This document shows positions 11,501 to 22,278 of a stretch of 64,000 nt of DNA, one piece after another; the first letter of the stretch is position 1; the number at the start of each line of letters is the position of its first letter. Position numbers and translations under genes: made by a program. The stretch spans positions 620,001-684,000 of the forward strand of contig JAACJK010000168.1 in the NCBI GenBank assembly GCA_013368325.1. The letters run 5' to 3'. The DNA comes from Ephemerocybe angulata. Lineage: Eukaryota; Basidiomycota; Agaricomycetes; Agaricales; Psathyrellaceae. A model generated the notes under the pieces. That model had not been told where the DNA came from, searched no databases, and was given only the letters and a program-made list of their open reading frames with translations.

Positions 11501-11934
11501 CGCCCCCACCGGACTCCGAGCTTGATCGCTACCTGGCTTCACCAGTGGAAGCCTCGGTGCGTGATGCTTTGGCGTGGTGGTGGGAGCGCCGTTTCGTCTA
11601 CCCTCGCCTGTCCCGCATGGCGATGGATTACCTCTCGATTCCGGGTGTGTTTGTTTGTTTGTTGACTTGTTGACATGAGCGCTGACTTACTTTACTTGTA
11701 GCCACGTCCGTCGAAGTGGAACGTGTGTTTAGTCGAGGCCGAATCCTCCTCAATCACCTCCGCAACCGACTACTTGGACAAACGATGTGCTCGCTGATGT
11801 GTTTGAACTCCTGGAGCAAGGCCGGATTCATGAAGGACACGGATGTTTTGGCTGCTGTCCGCTCTGCTGAGGAGATTCCGGGAGAGGAAGACGTGCGCAT
11901 GCCTGCAGGATGGGATGACATTGTTATTGCGTAG
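8563..11934 (+). CDS. hAT family transposase, 11 exons
   Basis: Exons by my reading: 8563-8566, 8619-8960, 9023-9398, 9450-9633, 9684-9890, 9941-10360, 10414-10683, 10952-11168, 11223-11398, 11452-11644, 11702-11934. All introns are GT-AG and the total is 2622 nt, exactly 874 codons. After a Lys/Ser-rich N-terminus and an acidic stretch there is a BED-type zinc finger (C149, C154, H179, C183). An RNase H-like catalytic core follows (TSPNHRAF, then CDNATNN near 378). The C-terminal dimerisation domain (VEVERVFSRGRILL near 800) closes the protein. The first exon is only ATG plus one base. The position where I expect the first catalytic Asp (before AWTSPN) is Tyr313. An acidic insertion interrupts the core (residues about 425-475). 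It would cut and paste the surrounding element in the nucleus. Confidence 0.88.
10720..10782. repeat. 22-bp minisatellite inside transposase intron 7
   Basis: Nearly three copies of a unit starting GACGTGGCTGGTGTCGTGA at 10720, 10742 and 10764. It helps explain why this intron (10684-10951, 268 bp) is far longer than the other nine (about 50-62 bp). A TCGTCTCTTTCCG-type repeat follows at about 10830-10900. Confidence 0.75.
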
Positions 11935-12158
11935 TCTACCGTACTTTACATATCTTTGAATGCATTTTGTGTCCCATTTCGAGCATTTTGTGTGAGCGAC
12001 CCGCCGGGTATCCGCGGGGACCCGCTGGGTTAGAGATCACGTGGTAACCGCCGGGAAAACCGGAACCGGGGCCGTACCCATCTGGCGGGGCGGGTTTTCT
12101 GCGGGACCGGGCCCGGGATGACTCTCCGAGAGCCGCGGGATTCCCGTGGTGAACACTA

Positions 12159-14298
12159 CTGGTGATCTTGATACCTTTGGGTAGAGCAGACATTGGGTCT
12201 GCTGCCCTGCTTCTGTGCCTCTCGACGACTCGCAGGCAATATTCAGGGGTACCACTGGGACTATTTCGGTTTTTATAATATTGAACCAGGCACCAGAGGC
12301 TCGGCATCACAGGGCAAGGTGATTCTCCAGGTCCGAGAAGCTGTCATGCTCAGAGAGATAGACAGTAGTATCATCCGTGAAAAGTTTCGTTATAATTCTA
12401 TCGATATCATCTTTCACTGTTAGGCCGCGGAGTGTCAATTGATGCAGGAGGCTCGCCAGCGATTCGATGGCGAGATTAAACAGGAGGCACAAGAGGGGAT
12501 CCCCTTGCCATACTCCCTTGATAACTCAAAAGGAGCAGCTAACTTCGCTGTTTATTATGACAACGGTTTCCGCATTGTTGTACAGTGACTCAATTATTTT
12601 GCAGAAGTGCTCGGGGAGGCCGAACTTGGACAAAGAGTCCATCAGAAAGGTATGTGTGATTTTATTGTAGGCCTTCTCCTGATCCAGGAAGACCAGGAGG
12701 CTGTTCTCTTCTTTCACCTCGCACCAGTCTATCATCAGAGCTTGGTGTGGTCTTTGATCCGGCAGCCCTTCATGAAGCCAGCTTGGTTGGGGTGTATGAG
12801 TTTTAGCATCATGGGCACTATGTTAACCATCAGTGATTTTGTGAATGCCTTGTAGTCTGCATTTAGGACTGTAATGGGGCGATAATTCGCAATATTTATC
12901 TTGTTATTCTTCTTGTAGATTGGGCGCATCCAGCCCTTCGTGAAGCTGGATGTGGCATCAATGCCATTGAGCTCAATATCGGAGTAGGCATGGTGGAGGA
13001 TTGTGAGTACGTCGGCTAGCGTGCTTCTACCTCCGGTCTTTTGTGACTCACATCTCGCTACCAGGGCCTTCCAAAGATTGGTTGAGATGCAGTCCGGGCC
13101 TGAGGCCTTTCTGTTTGGCATGGACACAAGCACTTCATGCATCTGGGCTCTTGTTAGGGGTGTGCTGAGTTTCAAGGCATCAGGGGCAGATACTTGTGGG
13201 GTCAGACTGTCCAGGACCTCCTCTGCCACCATCTGTCTTTCATTGATTGTCACAAGTCCTTCAGTCTGGAGGGCCTCGTGGTAGTCCTGCGCTATGGTAG
13301 CCATCTCGCTGGATTTTTGCGAAGGTGGCGCGTCTGGGGTATTGGGATTCTGAAGGAGTGGCACCACGTCCCTCGGCATGGACTCCTTGTTTGAGTGGAT
13401 CCACTTCTTGCCGACAGTCTCGTTCTCGAGCGCCCAGAGCGTGGCAGTGTCTTCTTGGCGCTTATCTTGCTGCTGGCACTCGAGATTCTTGATCTCGTTG
13501 CTTAGTGCATCAGCCTCAGTGTTGCGGGTTTTGGGGTCTAATGAGGCATTGTCAGGGGTCTGCTCGAGCTCCTTGGAAAGTTCCTCTATTTTCTTCTGCG
13601 CTTTTGGTATGGATTTCTCTGCAAAGTCTCTGGCAGTGTCTCTGATGGCATTTTCAGCTCTTCTAGGTCCGTTAGTGCACCCTTAAAGTTCGGCAGGTCC
13701 CGTGTCTGTTGTTCAGCTGCTATACATAAGGTGTCTATTTCCTTCGGGAATTTATCATGTTGGAATAGGAAACTAGGCACTTCCCAGCGGCCCTTACCGA
13801 TAAAGGGAGCGGTCAAGTCATAGATAGTGGTTTGGATCAGTTCGTGGTCTGTTTGTATGGGCTGGTCGATGCACACATCCCGCCGCGCATCATTCCACAG
13901 GTCGCTTTTGATGTAAATTCTATTGATCCTAGAGCGACAGCCAGCCTGTAGGCCAGTTGTGGCTCTCGAGCGCCAGGTGTGTCTCGTCAGGTTGGGGTTT
14001 TCCTGCTTCCAGCTATCAACTAGGCCAAACTTGGAGATCAGGTTGCTGAGCGCTAGTGCGGTCTCGGCTCTGCATGCGCTCAGGGGTCACGGTTGCTCGG
14101 GGTCTCAACCATGTTCAAGTCTCCCATGAGGAAGTCCGGGCGAGGCCAGGTGGGGTTCGCATCAAAAATATCACTTATGTTACGCCAGAAGGCGCCGTTC
14201 TGGATTGGGTCGTTAGGGGCATATACTCCTAGAACATGAAGCTTCCCACTGGTAGTACACCAGGGGAAAGACACCAGGATAGTGCGTCCCGCTATAAC
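12159..14298 (-). pseudogene. LINE A relic, piece 4: endonuclease C-half and reverse transcriptase
   Basis: From right to left on the minus strand: the endonuclease core (AGRTILVSFPW, LHVLGVYAPND, FLMGDLNMVE at about 14100-14293), the endonuclease C-terminus (SRINRIYIKSDL at about 13900), a linker, then the RT (RKASGPDCIS, KNNKINIANYRPITVLN, NQAGFMKG at 12735-13150; catalytic FTDDTTVYLS at about 12380). Frameshifts near 14080, 13590 and 12240 and several stops show decay. The FADD-type box reads FTDD. The enzyme would nick DNA and prime reverse transcription from the nick. Confidence 0.85.
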
Positions 14299-14668
14299 TG
14301 TTACGCTCTGCTCCACAATTTTCTCTCTTGTGACTCGTATCGACTCGTTTCGACTGTTTTAGACTATTTTTAGCATGCAGTTGCACAGCAACTGCGCTTT
14401 GACTCATTTTGACTCATTTTGACTCATGTATGACAACGCGCAGCCTTACTGCTGCGCCTTGATTACTTTTGACTCATAGTTACTCATGTGCGTCTCAGTA
14501 CTTATACCCAGTAGCTACAGTCCTGTACCTTAGCTTGTTATTGGTTATTCAACCCCTTGTCCCCTTTTCTCTTTTGACTTGCGAGTGCCGCCTCGCTTGC
14601 TCATTGTCACTTGATCAACTCAGCCATCGACAGACACTTACCCACCTCTGTCGACGACGGTTGTAACA
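14299..14668. repeat. Solo LTR, 370 bp
   Basis: Begins TGTTACGCTCTG and ends TTGTAACA, flanked by a perfect 5-bp duplication ATAAC (14294-14298, 14669-14673). Excising it with one ATAAC fuses the LINE endonuclease in frame (SYNVIAGRTILV). There is no internal coding region, so LTR-LTR recombination is inferred. Orientation is uncertain; a TATA-like CTTATACCC near 14500 favours plus. Confidence 0.88.
14400..14476 (+). promoter_or_regulatory. Four TGACTCA (Gcn4/AP-1-type) boxes in the solo LTR
   Basis: Perfect TGACTCA at 14400-14406, 14410-14416, 14420-14426 and 14470-14476. The first three are exactly 10 bp apart, one helical turn. TGACTCA is the consensus of fungal Gcn4/CpcA bZIP activators. 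Binding is inferred from sequence only. Confidence 0.6.
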
Positions 14669-15345
14669 ATAACATTGTAAGACATAATATCAGTGTGTTT
14701 ACACTGTATATGATTTTTATTGATGATGACTGTAACTCTTTTGAACCCCGTATTGAAGTGGTCATACAAGTTCTTTATGTACATAGTCTTGTCGTAGGCT
14801 GTACTTATGCGGGAGGCTCAGGCTCGGTCGAGGTGGGTTTCTTGGACTACTAAGGCGCCAATGCGTCCTCGGCGCATCATGGCAATAGCATCGCCCCATT
14901 TGTGGTGCGTCTCCTCAGAGCCAGCGCCATTGATGTTGATAGAGCCCAGCGCAAGTTTTGCCTTTGTTCTCAGGGCTTTTGGTAGGGCGCTCGCACTTAT
15001 GGGTGCTTCGGGCTCGGCAGCCTTGGGGGTCTGATCAGCTTGGTTTCCTGGAGGAGTGCTGTGTTGTCTCGGCTCTGGGGCGCGGGTGGGCTGCTGCCCA
15101 AACATTGCAGGGAGGGGCCAGTTGACGTAGGACACGCCCTGCTGCAGGTGTTCCTGGGATCTCGTGCCTACTCGTGTGGGTGCGGTGGTCTGCACAGCTA
15201 TACAGGGGTGCATAGGATTTATAGGGACGGCACCAGCTATTGGAGCTGTTGCAGGGACCTGCGCCAAGGTAGGAGCTGGACCTCTCACGGAGCTGGACCT
15301 CGTGAGAGGTCCAGGTCACCTCCGATCTCACCAAGTCCATCATTG
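14669..15345 (-). pseudogene. LINE A relic, piece 5: start of ORF2 endonuclease
   Basis: The minus strand has a Pro/Ala/Thr-rich N-terminal stretch (15290 to about 14990), then LGSININGAGSEETHHKWGD and GALVVQETHL, the opening of an apurinic-type endonuclease with the catalytic Glu in QETH. A stop lies just after DRA, followed by an open stretch reading ISTAYDKTMYIKNLYDHFN up to the solo LTR. I cannot place the 5' end of the LINE; it may extend to about 15450. Confidence 0.75.
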
Positions 15346-15779
15346 AGGCCCGAACCAGTGACAGAATCCGGAGCCTCTCCAGAACGAGGGTGGGTAAGCC
15401 AGGGACGGTGGGAGCAGAATGACGAGAGAGGTAAATAAGAATAGAAGGGATTACATTGATACTGTATGGGTGGTAATCACAACGCCGTACAGGGGCCTAT
15501 TCACACCGGGCTACCTCGGTTGGACGTGTGAACTCGGTGCCTAGATCAATTAAGATCTCGACATGTTCGTCCTTCACCGACATGTGGCCCGGCTCACCCA
15601 GACCTAAATAGGTCGCCAGGTTTGGCTCTCTGATCCACAAGAGCCATGTCTCGAAATTCTACTTTTCAGAGGGATCTTAGACTGGGCTTTCCCTCCTTCA
15701 GGAGAGGTATATTTGGGCCCAGTCAGTGAAGACAGGATGGCCTGCCAGATCCAGCAAGGCCCACAGGAGTGGCTACATG
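15346..15779. other. Unassigned sequence right of LINE A
   Basis: About 430 bp, moderately GC-rich, with no supported reading frame, terminal repeat or RNA gene. It may include the LINE 5' leader (up to about 15450). Confidence 0.3.
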
Positions 15780-16060
15780 CCAGTCAAAGGGAGGTCAGGG
15801 AGCTCAGGCAGGAATCATAGAGCTTGGGACAACAATTGTATTCAGGCTGGGCAGGATACAGAACATGGAGTGACAGTGCCAAATTTTATGGAGGCTGCCT
15901 CTTGAGCATGTAAATGATGTGATAGCATGTGAAGTCATCAATAAACAAAATTCAGTAGTGATCGTGCTCTGGGATAGACACAGAGAAGGGCCCACAGAGT
16001 TTAGAGAGTCACTTCAGCCACTCAGCTGACCCCACTTCTAATGTATATCAATTTGAGGAA
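15780..16060 (-). pseudogene. Copia integrase fragment
   Basis: On the minus strand one reads GPFSVSIPEHDHY, a stop, then ILFIDDFTCYHIIYMLKRQPP, which matches the catalytic part of a Copia integrase. It resembles the Copia element at 53.4-57.5 kb (CGPFSVSTPEGYCYW...FIDDFTRY). No LTRs are visible nearby. Confidence 0.6.
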
Positions 16061-16181
16061 AAGAAATACCTTAGATATCCCTCAGTCAGTGGTCCAGCTA
16101 TCAGTAGTTGGCCCCTGGTTCAGCCAATACTCGACCACTGTCTAGCCACTCCTTCAGCAACTCGGACAGCTTCAGCCACCT

Positions 16182-16257
16182 TTTTAATGGTCCAGCTATT
16201 TGTCTAGCCACATCTTTAAAGGTTCAACCATTTAAACAAATGGCTGGACCATTAAAA
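16182..16257. repeat. Hairpin in a GTCCAGCCA-rich tract
   Basis: Arms 16182-16201 and 16238-16257 are 20-nt inverted copies with one mismatch (TTTTAATGGTCCAGCTATTT), with a 36-nt loop. The tract 16090-16385 repeats GGTCCAGCCA/TGGCTGGACC in both directions. It is probably the remains of a MITE. Confidence 0.5.
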
Positions 16258-16552
16258 AAATGGCTGAGCTTTTGCAGAGGTGTTTGGGGTCCTCATTCAT
16301 TTAGTAGAAATGGTCCAGTCATTCTGATGCAACTATTTTAAGAAATAGTCGAGCTATTTTCAGAAGTGGTCCAGCCACTTTGGTCCTAGCCATGTACTCT
16401 ATTTGGTTGAATCTAATTACATAAGTATCTGAGGTCCTACTGTGATTAATCTGATATCAAGATCTCAGATCAGATTTATGATATCATTGATGATTCCTGT
16501 GCCTGTAATATAATGGTTTGCATGATATCACTATAATTAATTTGCTGTCATG

Positions 16553-16960
16553 CCAATCATCACATCATGCTCATTTAGATAAGAGAATTATTAAGCTGAT
16601 TCATTCTCATCTCACCCAGTTCTTGTTTGATAAGAATGATTTTGTTATCATTAGAAAGGGAATAAGGGGAGTAAGAGGGTATATGTAGTGTAACCAATGA
16701 ATACAGTTCTACTCTGCAAAATCATGGAAAGGTCATAATGTCAACATCAAGCTCATTTAAATAAGAAAAAAGTTGAATAGATTCATTAATTTTCCCCTCA
16801 GTTCTTGTCTGATAAGAGTGATTTTGGTATCAATAAAAGGTATAAACTGAGGAGCATGCAGTAGTGTATGTGATATTTTCTCTCTACACAGGTATACTCT
16901 ACAATACCATAGAAATCTCATTTGGGAGCACATTAGGATTAGTATCACTAGAAACAGAAA
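16553..16960. repeat. Diverged tandem duplication, unit about 183 bp
   Basis: Two copies start near 16563 and 16745 with CATCATGCTCATTTA and CATCAAGCTCATTTA. Both contain CAGTTCTTGT.TGATAAGA and later CTCTRCAA...CATRGAAA. AT-rich and non-coding. They could be remnants of two LTRs. Confidence 0.45.
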
Positions 16961-19900
16961 ATACAGATAAACACCAAATACTTATATACATATGCTCCTG
17001 GACGTGTAACTAATACAGCAACAAAATTTACTATCTTTAAATTCTTGATGATGTAATAGAGTAGAATCAACAGAGTACATGCTGCAAATCAGTAATTAAG
17101 GTTCCTCTTCTAATGACGAGCAGTGATGTGGAATGTAAATACATGCAGCTTTTCCGTGACTGTATCATATAAATTTTGTGGACTGTGCCACTGTCTATCT
17201 CTCACTTTCATCTATAAATTAGAACAATTAAGTGAAAGCATACAGATCCATCACATTATCTGGGTTACAAGAGAGAGAAGAAGCAAAAGTGTATTGGAGA
17301 CTAGAAGACTAGTAGGTGAGGAGAGGATGTTTAAATGAAATGTTTCAAATCTTCCTCATCTAGTTCACTACCCTCTTGTCCCAGAGGGATATTCATTACT
17401 TGCTGTAAATATAATTGTCAATTAATGGACTGTGCCTTCGGTAGGTGTGCCTCCTTGTAAAGAAAACCTCTGTATCAACCACAACTATTCCCAAAAGTTT
17501 ACTTTTTCATCTGGATGGTTCTCCACCTGGTCTAGATATGAGTAGAGTTGTTGCTCAGCAACTGCTTTGCTTGTTCCAATACTTTCAAACCCTAAAACCG
17601 CAAATGATGTCATACTCTAAGCCCTTGCCCCAGCACTGCTCTACTGTAAAATCTGGATGCATTTTCTCCTTGGTATATGAGAGCACCTATGGAACCAACA
17701 TGTTAAAATAGTTTTTAAATTATGAAGTGACACAGCACTTACTGTTGGAGTCACAAGAGTCATAACCATAATTTTCATCAAGGTTCTCTTCCTCAGTTCC
17801 CTTCCTCAGCTGGTGTATTTTAAGCCGTCTCCCATATATCAATATTCCATTAGTGTTCAGAAGCTAAAAGAAGAATCCAAGTGTTTACACTATTCATGTT
17901 GGGACATTGGGGTCAACAGCCATATGCAAAAGCTTTTAGAGCTAGGCCTTGGTTGTAAATCAATGGTATAGCCATGCTGACAGAGGTTCATGTGCCTGAA
18001 ACTGGCTTATAGGTGGAGTCTGTCTCCAGCCATTGATGCAGGACTGAAGCCACTTTGGAAAGCCCTTAAGACCTCTATCAAACATGCTGGACTCCTCTAG
18101 GGTGGCATTCAAACATTGATGACATGGTGGCATGGCTGGGGCAGCATCCTGGCATTGACAATGTGGTGGCATGGCTGGGGGTGAGATATATGAGCAGTCA
18201 GTGTCTACTTTCTAAATTTTCAGCAGTCAGGATCTAATTTCCAAACCTTCAGTGCCAGGTGTCCAGGTTCTCGACTAATCATGGGTTCCTCTGCCTTCAC
18301 AAAATAGGATTACATCATTTGCAGGGACATTGTACACTATCTCAAGGCTCAGTTTAGGAGTGTCACGGAACTGCAAAAGCACTACAAGTCAGAATGGCCA
18401 TCACAGCAAATTGAAGCTATCGGTCAGCATCTGATTTGGCTTCATCAGGCCCAATCTCTCTCATGCTATTATCAAACTTAACAGATGAGCTGAAGAGCAT
18501 CAGGTAATCACTCTCAACTTTTGATATTATGCTGTTAGCAGCACTGCTGCTGTTCTGCAAGGCCAGGATCACCTTTCAATTCCTTCCTCTAGCCCTACTA
18601 ATTAGTAATACCATTATCAGGGCATTGACAGTCACCTCTCCTTGCTCAGTAATCACAACTAGGAACTGTGATTTAACTCAAAAAAGCCTCATTAAATTAA
18701 AGCCTATATCCATACCCGTGCTGGAGATGGCCCTAATAAAGTCAGAATTGATGCCCTACTGCTTGGATTTGCTTGCAGTTTTTTTAAATAGAAACTTAGT
18801 AATGAGGGGTATATACTGATTGTGCTTTTATACCTCTATCTACCTACTCCAAAAGACAATATTGACAATTGTGCCATTTGAAGGATGGTTTGCATAAACT
18901 CAGCCAATAATGTTGAACACACCTGTTATTCCTGCCAAATGATCAGAAACACACCCTTATCAACTCTCCAGGGTTAACTATCATTGATTCATTGGAGCAA
19001 AATGAGTTTGTATGAGACTCTGCACTACCTTTTGACTCCTTTTCTTAGTTATTCACATTGCTACCAGCTTTTCGCCTCTTTTTGAGATTCAGAAGGATGT
19101 CAAGACTCTCAAATTCAGGTCAATCAAGTGATGGCTTCATCATCATCTCTCATATCATCAAAATGATTGCCAAAAGGAGAACAAGCCCATGGTAGATGCT
19201 ATCAAGGCCGAACTTTTGTTCTAGTAAGTCTTATCCCATGCTCATTATTTAATGATCTGCTAAACTGTGATTTCAAGCGTGCAACCCAGAGCGAGTCCGA
19301 TCGATACAAGCACTTTGTCAGGGCAGTGAATACCTTGTTCAAGCTACTTTAACCAATTAAAGTTGGGAACTGTTGGGCTGCCATACCCCTCGATGACCCC
19401 AACAGTTCTGTTCATGAGGCATGACCCAAAAATGATGCACAAAGACTAACAGATGCATTAGAAACCAGACATTGTTCTGACATACCGCAAAAATGTTAAA
19501 GTCTGCTACCAATCTCCCAACTGATGCTGCTACACAATTTCCTTGCTCTGCCCCCTCATGGGCTAATGGTCTTTTATTTATTGAAGAAAAGCTTGGGGCA
19601 AGAGTTCTTGGCAGCCCAAAGGCCGCATACACTGATGCTGAACGAGAACACCAAGGACATTGCAGACATAGCAGAGATTGAGGAGGATTTTTGGGGAGTG
19701 TTTTTCTATACACCTGGACAACCAACTGGGCAAATGGAAGAGGGGACAGATGCAGCAGTATCTCAGATATCTGAGACATTGTCGCAAGCCAGTAAATTCT
19801 CATTCTTTTTTTTCTGCAAAGGTATACTTATTTAGATAAATGCCAAAAAGCTCAAGGGAAGTGTAAGTATTTGCAGATGAGCCTCCCATCTTCTAATCCG

Positions 19901-20700
19901 CCTCATAAAGTGGCTAAAGCAGACAAAAATCCTCATTTTGCTTATAGCATGCTAGGTCGGAGGGCAAACAACTGCCAATCACATGCTGCAGAGGCAATGT
20001 TCAACTCTTTTGGGAGAGCTCATGTATTGGAGATCATGTTAAAAAATAGCTATCTTCCTCATGTTCCATAGGCAGCCAATTGACATCTTTTCTTCTAGGA
20101 GCATATTCCGGCTATAATGTGTGCATTAGACATTTACCACCCTATAGAATGGCTTATAAACTTTAGCTGTGAGCACAATTGTCTGTCCATAGCAGAGTCA
20201 CTATGAAAAATGAGGGAGGCCTGCTTGCATACATAGCTCATGTTGAAATGAGAGATATGGTATAAGCAAAATATAACCTGTTCCTATTGCGAAGCAGAAT
20301 CACAATTCCTGGTTCCACTAAGACGCTCACCTCCGGTGCAGCTTGAAAACTAAAAAACAATGCAAAGCTTCTCGTTCTTGAAGTCATGGTGCAAGAAGGT
20401 AGATACATTGATGTTTACAACATATGTGAGGAAGAGGGTCAACAGAGGAGAGCTCACTTAAAGGAATGACTTCAATGTATTGCTCAAGTATCTTGAAGAT
20501 GTTGGGAAGGAGAGCTTCCTTCTTTTTGATGTTAAAAGTTGCTTGTCTCAGAAGATTAGTAAGGGCATTCTGGCTGGTATTGATTGACATTTTCTGACCT
20601 CTGCAGATGCTTGCAGATTTTGATTTGAGGCTACTGAAGTTGAAAAAGGTCAGTCAACCCATTTGGGATGCTTACAAAGCATGGAATGCTCACCAAGAGG
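16961..20700. other. AT-rich relic region, nothing recognised
   Basis: 3.7 kb with only short broken frames (the longest about 100 codons, for example 19524-19835 plus, reading GQPTGQMEEGTDAAVSQISE). I recognise no domain, LTR or terminal repeat. Composition and scattered stops suggest decayed transposon sequence. Confidence 0.4.
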
Positions 20701-20725
20701 TATGAAGTGCACTTCTCTCGGGATT

Positions 20726-20764
20726 CGGACGGTCCTGTCACGCTGATGTGACATCAACCGTCCG
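20726..20764. repeat. Perfect two-tier hairpin
   Basis: CGGACGGT (20726-20733) pairs with ACCGTCCG (20757-20764), and inside it TGTCAC (20736-20741) pairs with GTGACA (20748-20753). It lies at the edge of a 340-bp GC-rich island (20710-21050) in AT-rich surroundings. It could be a transposon terminus or a protein-binding palindrome. Confidence 0.5.
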
Positions 20765-21114
20765 TCTGTGACGCGCGACTGTCCGCTTTCCGATTTGGAC
20801 GGCGGCACGTGACTTCGCTGCGGGCGCCTGTGGCTGGGGGCTTAGGGCACCTCTCGGATGGGCCTCCTGGGCCTCCCAGTGGACGGATTGGGCTGCGGTT
20901 TTTTGCGTTTTCGATGTAGCGTAGCACTCGAAATAGATTTGTCTACTCAGAATTCTTTTAAACATCCACTGAGGGCCATAAAAATGCATTTCGCACCAAT
21001 CAGCTGGGGATTTGTCTGACAGCTGGCCTGATTTCACCTGGAAATGGGGCAGGCCTGATTGCCTGACTCCCCCAGATATTCTTTCTTCCCTTTCCCCCAC
21101 CATCCTCCTCTCAA

Positions 21115-21249
21115 ATGGCCTCATCTCCCATGGTTGTGGATGCTACTGAGTCTATTGCCCTCCCTGGTCCTACCTATGCTGAGGGAAACCTGGAGGATGT
21201 ACAGCACATTGAGCCTGTTTGGTATACAAGGAGTACTACCTTCTGGTAG
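21115..21249 (+). CDS. Short ORF after a pyrimidine-rich leader, possibly a truncated gene
   Basis: 44 codons starting MASSPMVVDATESIALPG. The upstream 50 bp are C/T-rich, as is common before fungal start codons. The frame closes about 180 bp before the YR retroelement, so it may be the first exon of a gene cut by that insertion. No domain is recognised. Confidence 0.25.
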   Translation: MASSPMVVDATESIALPGPTYAEGNLEDVQHIEPVWYTRSTTFW

Positions 21250-21437
21250 ATTTACTTATAGGGACTCTTACTATATTGCTTCAGAGGTTTGTATCAATGA
21301 CCAAATTTCAGTAAGCAGATAGTTCTTATCTATTTGTATCAGCTAGAATATAGCAAGTCTCTATTGCATATGTGGGACACGGTCAGTCCTGGGAACAAAT
21401 TGCCTCCCCATGAACATATTAAGTAGCGGTGAACCCA

Positions 21438-21496
21438 GGTGATCATCACTGGTCCTCCCCGGGTAGATCAATATAAAATCTAAGTTACGGATACAC
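21438..21496 (-). repeat. Candidate split direct repeat, 3' copy
   Basis: Shares ATCATC, GTCCTCC, AAAA.CTAA and CGGATACA, in order and at similar spacing, with 30793-30846. Identity is patchy, so this is a suggestion only. Confidence 0.35.
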
Positions 21497-21562
21497 AAGA
21501 GAGGCGACCTCTACGGTCCTCCTACTCCTATAGAAGAAAGAATGAAAGGAAGAGAAATGAAA

Positions 21563-22278
21563 TTAAGGAGATGATGAACGAGAATCGTGATGTTGAGGAG
21601 TAGAGGGCGAGTTGTGTGTAATAAAATGATGAAGAAGCAAAGGGTGTTTACGAACGTATATTTTCCAGGCTTCAGAGGACCAACGCCCAATCCCCTGTAT
21701 AATGTCAGAAGGAACTCCAATTTCAGCTAAGGCGGTGGCGCCACCGGCTCGCATTGATTGACCGGAAATGTTGGGTGGGAGGTGAAGAGCCTGAAGGCGT
21801 TGTATGAACCAGTTGCGGGAAGGAGGAAAGCCGGCAGCGGTTAACCATAGCGGGGAAGAGAATGGGAAGTGTTGGGACGTTGATGTCAGGCCAAATGTTC
21901 TTGACGAGGAAAGTACTTCCTTCGAAGAAAGAGTCTGCTTTGTGAGCAGGAAGTTGGAATGCAATCGACTGGTTATCGAGGACGACGCTCGAACGTTTGG
22001 CTCGTTTAGCGGGGTTTCGGAGGTCAAGACGTTCTGGGTCACACAAATCGCCAAGCCGAAGCAACGCATGGAAGCCAACAACGAGAAGAGTCTTGAACGT
22101 AAGGTCGTTGTAAGTTGGGGCATCGGCTTGATAGATATTGAGAACCATTGAAGTAGTGAGTGGAGCCTTGTGAATAGTTGGTTTGCCGCGTAGTCGTTTG
22201 GAACCTATGATAGTATCACGGACTAGCGGGGAGTTTCGCGCCTCGCGTGCATGAGGAAAGAATGGCTCGAGATAGTGA
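21563..22278 (-). pseudogene. Tyrosine recombinase, C-terminal part
   Basis: Continues the N-terminal part at 27105-27381 when the Copia insert and one AGTGA copy are removed (LSGIVHYLEPFFPHAREARN). It contains the first catalytic Arg in HALLRLGDL, box II as QSMRAGGATALAE, GRWSS, and the nucleophile Tyr in WKIYVRKHP. A frameshift lies near 21870-21885: the upstream half is in one frame and the SSPLWLTAAGFPPSRNWF half in another. The enzyme would integrate the circular cDNA without target duplication. Box II has Gln where tyrosine recombinases usually have His. Confidence 0.85.

Larger units (their letters stand above)
8273..12158 (+). mobile_element. hAT transposon with full-length transposase gene, 3.9 kb
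   Basis: Perfect 8-bp target duplication CTGGTGAT at 8265-8272 and 12159-12166. The termini read inwards are TAGTGATCACCACGGG and TAGTGTTCACCACGGG. Subterminal regions are rich in CGGGT/ACCCG repeats, likely transposase binding sites. Removal of the element and one duplication copy restores the LINE frame. It contains one gene with 11 exons. The ends and gene structure look intact, so it is a fairly young insertion. Confidence 0.95.

Noticed and set aside
15164..15438. Plus-strand ORFs opposite LINE piece 5
   Set aside because: Antisense shadows of the Pro/Ala-rich LINE N-terminus.
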